Shown piece after piece: positions 6,659 to 12,906 of a stretch of DNA of 15,064 nt. Position 1 is the first letter of the stretch; every line of letters starts with the position of its first letter. The notes below the pieces were generated by a model that made no database searches, was not told the origin of the DNA, and saw nothing but the letters and a program-made list of their open reading frames with translations. The position numbers and the translations under genes are program-made. Origin of the DNA: Chloroflexota bacterium (GTDB taxonomy: Bacteria > Chloroflexota > Anaerolineae > Promineifilales > Promineifilaceae); assembly GCA_024223125.1 (NCBI GenBank), contig JAAEOP010000704.1, positions 1 to 15,064 on the forward strand, read 5' to 3'.

Positions 6659-7927
6659 ATGCAATTTCGTCCTGATTCCCAATTTCCGATTGAACTTGAC
6701 CAGCAAGACCTGCTGGCGCATTTCCGGAAGCGCTTTATTATCAGTGACCCTGACCTGATTTACATGGATGGCAATTCCCTCGGCCGTCTTCTGAAAACAT
6801 CCATCAATCTGACCCAAGACCTGGTACAAAACCAGTGGGGTAACCGGCTCATACGTGGCTGGAATGATGATTGGATGGCTTTGCCGGAACATATCGGCGG
6901 TAAAATCGGCCGACTGCTGGGTGCAAATGCCGACGAAATTATTGTCGCTGATTCTACGTCTGTGAATTTGTTTAAGCTGGCGTTGTCGGCCGTCCTTCAC
7001 CAACCCCAACGCCACAAAATCATCACTGATGATCTCAACTTCCCTTCCGATTTATACGTGTTAGAAGGGGTGGCTAAGTTAGCCGGACGGCCGTTAACCA
7101 TCCAACGCATCCCTTCCCCTGACGGCATTCACGGCCCAGTTGAAGCGCTGGCGCAAGCGATTGACGATGACACCGCCCTCGTTACCCTGACCCACACCGT
7201 CTTCAAAAGCGCCTACACCTATGACATGGCTGCCATCAGCCAACTGGCTCACGAAGCCGGCGCTCTCACTTTGTGGGATTTAAGCCATGCTGCCGGTTCC
7301 GTAGAGGTAGATTTACAGGCTGCTCAGGCTGACCTGGCTGTAGGCTGCACTTACAAATACCTCAATGGCGGCCCCGGCGCGCCTGCCTTCTTGTATGTGC
7401 GCCGCGATCTGCAAAACAAGCTGGCAAATTCCATTCCCGGTTGGATGGGGCAACGCCGCGCTTTTGACTTTGGCCTGGATTATGATCCGGAGTCGGGTAT
7501 GCGCCATTTTCTGACGGGGACGCCGCCAGTTTTGTCTATGGCCATCATCGAACCTGGTATAGATATTTTACTAGAAGCGGGCATGGTGAACCTTCGCGCC
7601 AAATCATTACAGCAAACGGAATATCTTATCTACTTGTGGCAACAATGGTTAGAACCGTTAGGCTTCAGTTTGAACACACCACGAGACGGCCGTGTGCGTG
7701 GCTCCCACATCTCCCTCGGTCATAAAGATGGCTGGCGCATTGATCAGGCTCTCATCAATGACATGAAAGTGATTCCCGATTTCCGTCACCCCGACAATAT
7801 TCGTCTGGGCGTCACCCCTCTTTACACCTCTTACCAGGACATCTACAAAGCTGCCCACCGCCTGCGTGCCGTCGTCACAGAAGCTGTTTTTGAAAAGTAT
7901 GATCGGGTACGTGCGGCCGTGACCTGA
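6659..7927 (+). CDS. kynU: Kynureninase
   Basis: Pyridoxal-phosphate enzyme (EC 3.7.1.3) that cleaves L-kynurenine to anthranilate and L-alanine (and 3-hydroxykynurenine to 3-hydroxyanthranilate) in tryptophan breakdown; cytoplasmic dimer. 422 residues, normal for the family. Supporting motifs: YMDGNSLGRL (35-44), ADSTSVNLFKL (97-107), WDLSHAAGSVEVDL (206-219) with the aspartate that pairs with the cofactor ring nitrogen, TYKYLNGGPG (231-240) with the Schiff-base lysine at 233, GWMGQRRAFDF (261-271) and MRHFLTGTPPVLSM (281-294). The start is fixed by AAGGAGA 8 nt upstream. No other kynurenine-pathway gene lies in the window, so it is probably transcribed alone, behind its own structured leader. 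A CGGCCG lies in the last codons (near 7914). Confidence 0.95.
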   Translation: MQFRPDSQFPIELDQQDLLAHFRKRFIISDPDLIYMDGNSLGRLLKTSINLTQDLVQNQWGNRLIRGWNDDWMALPEHIGGKIGRLLGANADEIIVADSTSVNLFKLALSAVLHQPQRHKIITDDLNFPSDLYVLEGVAKLAGRPLTIQRIPSPDGIHGPVEALAQAIDDDTALVTLTHTVFKSAYTYDMAAISQLAHEAGALTLWDLSHAAGSVEVDLQAAQADLAVGCTYKYLNGGPGAPAFLYVRRDLQNKLANSIPGWMGQRRAFDFGLDYDPESGMRHFLTGTPPVLSMAIIEPGIDILLEAGMVNLRAKSLQQTEYLIYLWQQWLEPLGFSLNTPRDGRVRGSHISLGHKDGWRIDQALINDMKVIPDFRHPDNIRLGVTPLYTSYQDIYKAAHRLRAVVTEAVFEKYDRVRAAVT

Positions 7928-8006
7928 TTTGTATATGATGTTTCATGTTGCCCTTAATTGTAATTGAACCATATCAAAATATTTGGTAATTACGCCAGAA
8001 TATGCG

Positions 8007-8052
8007 GCGGTTGAAAACCGCTACTATGTCTGCGAAGTCGGTTTTCGCTGAC
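8007..8052. repeat. Tandem hairpins between kynureninase and next unit
   Basis: The 7928-8160 gap has no gene. It contains GCGGTT-GAA-AACCGC (8007-8021), then GTC-T-GCGAA / TTCGC-T-GAC (8028-8052). Further on, a related but degenerate copy (CCGATTTTGCAACCG, from 8072) suggests a duplicated, decayed palindromic element. There is no T-run, so these are not simple terminators. Confidence 0.5.
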
Positions 8053-8160
8053 TGGAGCCAAATGACGAAGACCGATTTTGCAACCGTAGCAGCGAATTCA
8101 TTTGCTGAAAAATGTGAAGTCCCATGAAATCCCAAAGAATCGTTATCTTTTCATAAAGAG

Positions 8161-8198
8161 AGAGACGGCCGACTATATTTATGGCCGTCTCTTTTTTT
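8161..8198. terminator. Intrinsic terminator built on AGAGACGGCC palindrome
   Basis: AGAGACGGCC (8161-8170) pairs perfectly with GGCCGTCTCT (8183-8192), 12-nt loop, followed by a run of T. It is the first strong terminator after kynureninase (230 nt downstream), and it ends before the promoter of the next unit. It contains the genome's CGGCCG motif. Confidence 0.85.
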
Positions 8199-8224
8199 GA
8201 AGCCCTGTTTAATAGTGTTATACT
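8197..8224 (+). promoter_or_regulatory. Promoter of the two-gene membrane/YtxH unit
   Basis: -35 TTGAAG (8197-8202), 16-bp spacer, -10 TATACT (8219-8224). Transcription would start near 8231, just after the terminator, giving a short leader before the ATG at 8244. This argues against translation from the ATG at 8181, which lies in the terminator stem. Confidence 0.55.
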
Positions 8225-8243
8225 ACCGTCTCAGGAAACCCAT

Positions 8244-8744
8244 ATGAGTATAGAGACATCTTCCCAACCTTCAACTGAATCTACAGTGGCCGCACCGTTG
8301 GATTATTTGCCTGGTGTGCCGGTAGAAATTCCCGATAGTTCTGGCCGTGGGCCGTCCACGGCCGTTATGATTCTTATTGCCAGCATCGTTGTCCTTCTAT
8401 TCATTGGACTTGTTGTGTTTGCAATCTGGCTGGCCCAAACACAAGCGACAACAATTGCGGCCGTGCGCGATATACTCATTATTGCCCTGGCACTGGAATC
8501 ATGCCTGTTTGGTATTGTGCTGATGCTGTTGCTGGTAATGGTGATGCGTTTGGTGAATATGTTGGAATTTGAAATTAAACCGATTCTGGAAAAAACCAAC
8601 GAAACGGTAGGCACACTAAAAGGGACGACTACGTTTGTGAGTGAAAATGTGGTCAAACCGGTTACCAAAGTTAAAGTGCAAGCGGCCGGTTTTCGTCAGG
8701 CCGTCAAAACCTTATTTGGTAATCCCCGTGATAATATTAAATAA
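8244..8744 (+). CDS. Two-TM membrane protein, unknown function
   Basis: 166 residues from ATG 8244 (MSIETSSQPS…), with AGGAAA a few bases upstream; the open frame extends to 8181 but that part lies in a terminator and upstream of the promoter. The N-terminal ~45 residues are hydrophilic and Ser/Thr/Pro-rich. Two hydrophobic spans follow (about residues 50-75, VMILIASIVVLLFIGLVV…, and about 88-115, IIALALESCLFGIVLMLLL…). The C-terminal ~50 residues (…ILEKTNETVGTLKGTTTFV…) are amphipathic and could form a coiled coil or membrane-associated helix. It sits 38 nt before a YtxH-family gene on the same strand, so the two are probably co-transcribed and may act together at the membrane. No specific family assigned. 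Confidence 0.8.
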   Translation: MSIETSSQPSTESTVAAPLDYLPGVPVEIPDSSGRGPSTAVMILIASIVVLLFIGLVVFAIWLAQTQATTIAAVRDILIIALALESCLFGIVLMLLLVMVMRLVNMLEFEIKPILEKTNETVGTLKGTTTFVSENVVKPVTKVKVQAAGFRQAVKTLFGNPRDNIK

Positions 8745-8782
8745 TTATCATATCCAATATAATTTGGAAAGGACAGGAAAAC

Positions 8783-9136
8783 ATGAGCGAGAATTCAAGT
8801 GATTTAGGAGCTTTTTTAGCTGGATTTGTAATTGGTGGGCTAGTAGGCGCCGCCACAGCCATCATCCTGGCGCCCCAATCTGGGCAAGAAACACGGGCAC
8901 AAATTGCGGCCAAGAGTGAGGATTTAATCCATGCCGGTGAAGTCCAAGTTCAACATTATCGTGAAGCCGCCAATACAGCCACCCTTCAATATATGGATCG
9001 AGCCGGTGAAATGGTAACCCAAACTCAGGAACAGGCGCGTATCGTTTTAGATCGTGGTAGGGAAACGGCCGAGAATGGCAACGCAACGGCCGAACAACCC
9101 ACCGACACAACGGATGACGGCGAACAGCCGGCCTAA
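8783..9136 (+). CDS. YtxH-domain protein
   Basis: 117 residues. The N-terminus has the YtxH pattern: a glycine-rich hydrophobic span (AFLAGFVIGGLVGAATAIIL) then APQSGQETR, followed by a long charged, Ala/Gln/Glu-rich helix likely to be a coiled coil, and an acidic tail (…TTDDGEQPA). YtxH proteins are small membrane-anchored proteins often tied to stress or envelope functions; a precise role is not established. A purine-rich Shine-Dalgarno (AAAGGACAGGA) precedes the ATG. A second YtxH-type protein is encoded at 11844-12056 on the other strand. Confidence 0.85.
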   Translation: MSENSSDLGAFLAGFVIGGLVGAATAIILAPQSGQETRAQIAAKSEDLIHAGEVQVQHYREAANTATLQYMDRAGEMVTQTQEQARIVLDRGRETAENGNATAEQPTDTTDDGEQPA

Positions 9137-9202
9137 ACTGTGTCTACATCAATTCATTCATTGGGTTTGTAAGGTAATTTTGGCACATTTGCAGTGATCG
9201 TT

Positions 9203-9211
9203 TGCTATAAG
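9203..9211 (+). promoter_or_regulatory. Extended -10 promoter of the relA transcript
   Basis: TGCTATAAG (TG-n-TATAAG) is an extended -10 element; a candidate -35, TTGGCA at 9180-9185, is 20 bp away and so poorly spaced. The predicted start is about 9218, which is exactly where the leader's closing stem begins with GG. That coincidence is my main reason for the call. Confidence 0.45.
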
Positions 9212-9217
9212 AATTTT

Positions 9218-9340
9218 GGATGCTAAAGGAGGAAAGCGTTAGAAGAATTTGATAGGGGGTGTGGGCACACTTTGGCATCCAAATGCAATTTGACTGGTTT
9301 ACTAGCAGGCGTCTCATCAGGGGAGTACGCCTGTTTTTTT
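9218..9340 (+). promoter_or_regulatory. Structured leader of relA ending in an intrinsic terminator
   Basis: The leader opens with GGATGCTAAAG (9218-9228), which can pair with CTTTGGCATCC (9270-9280) over 11 bp with one G-U. Inside lies a hairpin GTGT/ACAC (9259-9270) and a purine-rich segment AAAGGAGGAAAGCG. Then comes a terminator (9306-9340) ahead of the ATG. An aptamer-like 5' domain followed by an expression-platform terminator is the layout of a riboswitch or attenuator. No known class is recognised: there is no T-box, ykkC, c-di-GMP or glycine signature. I did not find a convincing antiterminator, so plain termination of upstream read-through is possible. Confidence 0.5.
9306..9340 (+). 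terminator. Intrinsic terminator within the relA leader
   Basis: CAGGCGT (9306-9312) pairs perfectly with ACGCCTG (9327-9333); an inner CTC/GAG extends the stem; seven T follow (9334-9340). It lies 31 nt upstream of the relA ATG and downstream of the likely relA promoter. Confidence 0.85.
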
Positions 9341-9370
9341 GCGACGGATAAGATGACCCAGGTAGTTTTT

Positions 9371-11578
9371 ATGAGTTTAGATCAATTGTTGGTCACGCTT
9401 CCCAATGGGGAAACGGCTCAACGAGTGCGTCATGCGTATCAGTTTGCAGAACAAGCACATCACGGCCGTCACCGAGCTTCTGGTGAACGGTATATTGATC
9501 ATGATATTGCGGTGGCGCAAACAATTCAACATTTGGGTTTAGACCTCAATACTATTGTAGCCAGCCTGCTGCACGACAGTTTATTGCCCCATACTAAACA
9601 AACAGTGCAAAACATCAAAACTGAGTTTGGAGATGAAGTAGCCGGACTGGTTAGCGGGCTGGCTAATCTATACGCTTATGCCGAAAAAGATCAATACAAG
9701 CGTTACCAGGATTCAGAAGCGGACACGTTAGAAGGGATTCGCCGTGCTATTTTAGCCATTATCGAAGGGGACATTCGCCTGATGCTGATTCGTATGGCGG
9801 ATTGTTTGCAGGATTTGCGTAAGGCCAGTGGCTTGCCCTCACAGCAGCAACGTGAAGTTGCCAGCGAAGCGATGAATATTTATGCGCCCCTGGCTAATCG
9901 TTTAGGTATCTGGCAGCTTAAATGGGAGCTAGAAGATCTGGCGTTTCGCTATCTGGAGCCAAAAACATATAAAGAAATTGCCGGCAAACTAGATGTACGC
10001 CGGGTGGAACGCGCCCAATACATTGAAGAGGTGGCTGGTAGATTGCGCGCGAAAATCAACGAATTAAATATTATAGCTGAAGTAACCGGCCGCCCGAAAC
10101 ATATTTATTCAATTCATCGCAAAATGGTACGCAAAGGTGTGGACTTTGAGGAGATTTATGATGTACAAGCGGTGCGGGTTATTTTACGGCCGCATGATTT
10201 GAACGCCTATGCAGAACTTAGCCAAAAAGAGAAGATAGAATTTGACCGCTCGATATGCTACCAGGTTTTGGGGGCAGTGCATAGTTTGTGGCAGCCGATT
10301 CCGCGTGAGTTTGATGATTATATTGCCGCGCCAAAATCAAACGGGTACCAATCGCTGCACACGGCCGTTATAGATACGGGCACAGGCCTTAAGCTCGAAG
10401 TGCAAATTCGCAGCCAGCGTATGCACGAAGAGGCCGAAAAAGGAGTGGCCGCCCATTGGGCTTATAAAGAAGATGGCGCCCGCGTCGCCTCCTCGGTGCA
10501 GCGGCGTATTCAAGGGTTGCGAGACGTGTTGGCAGCTTACCGAGACGGTGATGGTAGTTTGGAAGATAGCAATTTAATAGAAACCGAGGCGCTGGCCGAA
10601 CGCATTTATGTGTATACGCCTAAAGGAGATTTACTTGATTTGCCGGCCGGTTCCACCCCGATTGATTTTGCCTATCAAATTCACACCGAAGTCGGTCATC
10701 GCTGCCGGGGGTCACGAGTCAATGGCAAGATGGTGAGTTTGGATTACCATATGAAATCGGGAGATCGGGTAGAAATCATTACGGCCAAACGGGGTGGCCC
10801 CAGCCGTGATTGGATGAATCCATCGTTGGACTACACGGGGCGGACACGAACACGTAGTAAAATTAGGGGCTGGTTCCGCAACCAGGAACGGGCACAAAAC
10901 ATTCAACAAGGGCGAGGAGTGGTGGAACGGGAGTTGCGTCGTCTGAATCTGACCGATACGTATACGGTGTCTGATATTGCCAAAGCGTTGAAGTATGATG
11001 ACGAGGAGAAGTTCCTGGCCAAAGTGGGGTTTGGCGATATTCACGGTACACAAATAAGCGGGGCGATTACCCTGATGCAGAATGATTTGAAGCCGGATGA
11101 TGAATTACGGCCGTTGCTGCGCTCTAAACCTCATAAAGCCAAAGGATTGACGGTGCAAGGGGTTAGTGGCCTGGCTACTAAAATGGCCGGTTGCTGCCGT
11201 CCCATTCCCCCAGAGTCAATTGTGGGTTTTGTTACCCGCGGACAGGGGGTCACAATTCACCGGCAGGATTGTAAGCAGATCAAAAATATCAGTGAACCAG
11301 AACGTTTAATTGAAGTAGATTGGGGCAGTGATTCTGAAACTTTCCCCATCCCCATTATCATTAAAGCGTATCGGCGTCCTGGTCTGATTCAGGATATTAT
11401 GAATATTTTGCGGGGGCAAAAGATTGTCTTTCCGCGCGCTAAAGCAAATACGGCACGCAGCATAACCACCGTCTATCTGGAAGCAGAAGTGGAAAGTTTG
11501 GATCAATTAAACTGGCTGCTGCAAAAACTTGAAGGGCTGCCCAATGTCTTTGAGGCACATCGGCAACGGTGGAATTAA
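9371..11578 (+). CDS. relA: RelA-type (p)ppGpp synthetase, HD hydrolase domain degenerate
   Basis: Makes the alarmone (p)ppGpp by pyrophosphate transfer from ATP to GTP/GDP in the stringent response; probably ribosome-associated. 735 residues. Order: HD domain (about 20-165); synthetase (about 230-380) with HIYSIHRKM and EFDDYIAAPKSNGYQSLHT; TGS (411-471, RIYVYTPKGDLLDLPAGST); helical linker; Cys-His motif with CC (608-609) and HRQDC (630-634); ACT/RRM (about 657-735). Metal-ligand positions of the hydrolase persist (H44 in YIDH, H68-D69, D144 in RMAD), but the HDxxED motif reads HDSLLP, so the catalytic acidic pair is lost. The synthetase carries EXDD (EFDD, 313-316), typical of monofunctional RelA, not the RXKD of bifunctional enzymes. 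The start at 9371 has AGG 8 nt upstream; the frame opens at TTG 9272, but that region holds a terminator. ATG 9353 is a weaker alternative. Confidence 0.92.
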   Translation: MSLDQLLVTLPNGETAQRVRHAYQFAEQAHHGRHRASGERYIDHDIAVAQTIQHLGLDLNTIVASLLHDSLLPHTKQTVQNIKTEFGDEVAGLVSGLANLYAYAEKDQYKRYQDSEADTLEGIRRAILAIIEGDIRLMLIRMADCLQDLRKASGLPSQQQREVASEAMNIYAPLANRLGIWQLKWELEDLAFRYLEPKTYKEIAGKLDVRRVERAQYIEEVAGRLRAKINELNIIAEVTGRPKHIYSIHRKMVRKGVDFEEIYDVQAVRVILRPHDLNAYAELSQKEKIEFDRSICYQVLGAVHSLWQPIPREFDDYIAAPKSNGYQSLHTAVIDTGTGLKLEVQIRSQRMHEEAEKGVAAHWAYKEDGARVASSVQRRIQGLRDVLAAYRDGDGSLEDSNLIETEALAERIYVYTPKGDLLDLPAGSTPIDFAYQIHTEVGHRCRGSRVNGKMVSLDYHMKSGDRVEIITAKRGGPSRDWMNPSLDYTGRTRTRSKIRGWFRNQERAQNIQQGRGVVERELRRLNLTDTYTVSDIAKALKYDDEEKFLAKVGFGDIHGTQISGAITLMQNDLKPDDELRPLLRSKPHKAKGLTVQGVSGLATKMAGCCRPIPPESIVGFVTRGQGVTIHRQDCKQIKNISEPERLIEVDWGSDSETFPIPIIIKAYRRPGLIQDIMNILRGQKIVFPRAKANTARSITTVYLEAEVESLDQLNWLLQKLEGLPNVFEAHRQRWN

Positions 11579-11585
11579 TTGGCTA

Positions 11586-11618
11586 AGAGGTTTCACCTTT
11601 TCAAAAGGTGGAACCTCT
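11586..11618. terminator. Long terminator hairpin between convergent relA and the minus-strand unit
   Basis: AGAGGTT-t-CACCTTTT / AAAAGGTG-g-AACCTCT, a 15-bp stem with one mismatch and a single-base loop (C at 11602). It follows relA by 8 nt. The stop codon (TAG) of the minus-strand gene at 11617 is at its edge. The T-run is weak on both sides. Confidence 0.7.
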
Positions 11619-11841
11619 ATTTTGTGACAATCGTCCCCATTTTATCTAATTGAATAAGTCGCTCTCCATCTGGTTCGGTAAGTGTAAGCTTCTGGTTTGC
11701 CAGATTGAAGTGAAAGGTTTGGCTGGTTTCAGCATTGTTTCTATCTGTGAATATGAGCTGTCCCCACACGGCTGTGTCATCCCGTCCACGTAAGCGCAAA
11801 GAAGCCCCTTGCCAGCGGCAATAATAGACCAATGGTTTCAT
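11617..11841 (-). CDS. 74-residue protein of unknown function, second gene of YtxH unit
   Basis: MKPLVYYCRWQGASLRL… Short, no membrane span or signal peptide; strand-forming alternation (…TFHFNLANQKLTLTEPDGE…) suggests a small beta-rich domain. The ATG at 11841 begins two bases after the TAA of the upstream YtxH gene, with no good Shine-Dalgarno of its own, so translation is probably coupled. Its stop lies in the terminator shared with relA. No family recognised. Confidence 0.65.
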   Translation of the reverse strand: MKPLVYYCRWQGASLRLRGRDDTAVWGQLIFTDRNNAETSQTFHFNLANQKLTLTEPDGERLIQLDKMGTIVTK

Positions 11842-11843
11842 GC

Positions 11844-12056
11844 TTAAGCGTTGCTTTTGGCCTGCTCGAATTGCATTTCCAGATCACGCTGAGTTTCTTC
11901 CATCGCCTGACGCGCATCAGCCAGAGCTGTCTCCCAGCGAGTTTGAGCTGTTTCCTTTAATTCTTGTCCTGAAGTGGGCGTAAGCAATAAAGCGGTGACA
12001 CTACCGACCAATGCCCCGCATAAAGCGCCAGCCATAAAACTAAACAGTTTGTTCAT
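11844..12056 (-). CDS. Small YtxH-domain protein
   Basis: 70 residues. The N-terminal hydrophobic glycine-rich span (FMAGALCGALVGSVTALLL) is followed by TPTSGQELKE, the same [A/T]PxSGQE signature as the YtxH protein at 8783-9136, then a charged helix predicted to be a coiled coil. Start supported by GGAG 8 nt upstream. First gene of a two-gene minus-strand unit. Two YtxH-type genes flanking relA, on opposite strands, may be paralogues. Confidence 0.8.
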   Translation of the reverse strand: MNKLFSFMAGALCGALVGSVTALLLTPTSGQELKETAQTRWETALADARQAMEETQRDLEMQFEQAKSNA

Positions 12057-12156
12057 TGTGAATTCTCCATCTTTGAATTGTGACTCCGATTATACCCAAT
12101 TGTTGTTATAATTCGCAGCAAATTAGGTATATTGTGAATTTAGTTTGTAACTGTAC

Positions 12157-12220
12157 AGGTGCGATGCACTTTTCCCAGAGTAATGTCAATGCCGCTGCTC
12201 TTTGCAAGTGCGTCGCACCT
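12157..12220. repeat. Extragenic palindrome with 15-bp arms
   Basis: AGGTGCGATGCACTT (12157-12171) and AAGTGCGTCGCACCT (12206-12220) are inverted repeats matching at 14 of 15 positions (the mismatch is G-T, a wobble in RNA), with a 34-nt centre. No T-run follows. The gap 12057-12382 contains no gene; this and the palindrome at 12254 fill much of it. Confidence 0.8.
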
Positions 12221-12253
12221 CTGGAAGCTGAATAGTTACTTTAGTTTATTGAA

Positions 12254-12308
12254 TTTCCCCGGAAACTGTCAGATAGGCTTATGGTTTTGAATGCAGTTTC
12301 CGGAGAAA
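12254..12308. repeat. Second extragenic palindrome with 15-bp arms
   Basis: TTTCCCCGGAAACTG (12254-12268) and CAGTTTCCGGAGAAA (12294-12308) match at 14 of 15 positions around a 25-nt centre. It is unrelated in sequence to the palindrome at 12157. It lies in the leader or promoter region of the gene at 12383. The next 60 bases show ACGAAT-type microrepeats. Confidence 0.8.
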
Positions 12309-12382
12309 TATGAGATACACGCTTTTCAGAAACCACGAATGGAACGAATAGACAAGTAATACGAAGAAATTCTGGGGAAAAA

Positions 12383-12661
12383 ATGTCTGAATATATTGAG
12401 ATTGAAACTGAAATGAGTGACGATGGGATGCAGATGCACTTCATTACCAATCTAAAGTTGGTGGAAGGTGAGTTGGAAGTTTACGATTCGGCCGTGGAGA
12501 TGGAGGAAGGGTCGGCCGTTGCTCAGGCGTTGGCGATGGTGGAAGGAATCATCCGGTTGGAAATGAACGGCCGTGACATGGCCATCACCCGCAACTCTGA
12601 AACTGACTGGCATATCATTGTGGCGGATGTATCGGCCGTTCTAAAAGACTTCTTCCTGTAA
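12383..12661 (+). CDS. Stand-alone Nfu N-terminal-like domain protein
   Basis: 92 residues. The C-terminal half (…SAVAQALAMVEGIIRLEMNG… then DMAITR…DWHIIVADVSAVLKDFFL) follows the pattern of the Nfu/NifU scaffold N-terminal domain: a 'xxLAxxxGIxxVxxxxxxxTITRxxxxDW' core ending in an acidic helix. The usual C-terminal CxxC domain that carries the Fe-S cluster is absent, so it cannot itself be a standard Nfu carrier; a role in cluster-protein interaction is an inference. There are no cysteines at all. GGGGA precedes the ATG. Three CGGCCG palindromes lie within this short gene. No Fe-S genes are adjacent. Confidence 0.6.
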   Translation: MSEYIEIETEMSDDGMQMHFITNLKLVEGELEVYDSAVEMEEGSAVAQALAMVEGIIRLEMNGRDMAITRNSETDWHIIVADVSAVLKDFFL

Positions 12662-12683
12662 GGCCAATTCCAGAAAATAATGA

Positions 12684-12707
12684 TCCCGAATTGATGCCAT
12701 TTCGGGA
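12684..12707. terminator. Hairpin downstream of the Nfu-like gene
   Basis: TCCCGAA / TTCGGGA with 10-nt loop, 23 nt after the stop; no strong T-run, so termination is uncertain. Confidence 0.45.
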
Positions 12708-12716
12708 ATTAGCTGG

Positions 12717-12762
12717 AGGCTTTTTCAAAATGGGTAGGATTATTTAATTTTTGAAAAAGCCT
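12717..12762. terminator. 14-bp perfect inverted repeat, terminator-like
   Basis: AGGCTTTTTCAAAA (12717-12730) and TTTTGAAAAAGCCT (12749-12762), 18-nt centre. The stem is A/T-rich and perfectly complementary. It abuts the MITE-like palindrome, sharing its outer edge, and may be part of one composite inserted element. Confidence 0.5.
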
Positions 12763-12898
12763 AAGGAATGAGGATTAAATAATCCCATGAACTTTAATTT
12801 GTCATTCCCGCGAAGGCGGGAATCCACTCGACTAAAAAGATGGATACCTGCCTTCGCAGGTATGACAAGTTCGGGGTTTAATAAAATCCCCATTCCTA
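12762..12898. repeat. MITE-like nested palindrome with imperfect terminal inverted repeats
   Basis: The left end reads TAAGGAATGAGGATT and the right end, read inward on the other strand, TAGGAATGGGGATTTT. Nested inside are TGTCATTCCCGCGAAGG and its imperfect inverse ending ATGACA, each with a CGAAGG-type hairpin (CCCGCGAAGGCGGG; CCTGCCTTCGCAGG). The unit is about 137 bp, encodes nothing and ends 9 bp before the MFS start codon. The TCATTCCCGCGAAGGCGGGAATCC core is a widely dispersed bacterial repeat style; any transposase relationship is unknown. Confidence 0.75.
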
Positions 12899-12906
12899 AT
12901 TAACCA

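Noticed and set aside
8181..8243. Start of the two-TM protein at the ATG at 8181.
   Set aside because: That ATG sits in a terminator hairpin and upstream of the promoter; ATG 8244 has a ribosome binding site.
9218..9340. Assignment of the relA leader to a known riboswitch class (T-box, ykkC/ppGpp, c-di-GMP, glycine, fluoride).
   Set aside because: None of the conserved core strings I know for these classes is present.
9272..9370. N-terminal extension of RelA from TTG 9272.
   Set aside because: The stretch contains the terminator hairpin and a U-run; the extra residues do not resemble RSH N-termini.
12801..12870. CRISPR repeats in the TCATTCCCGCGAAGG region.
   Set aside because: Only one inverted pair, no regularly spaced direct repeats and no cas genes.
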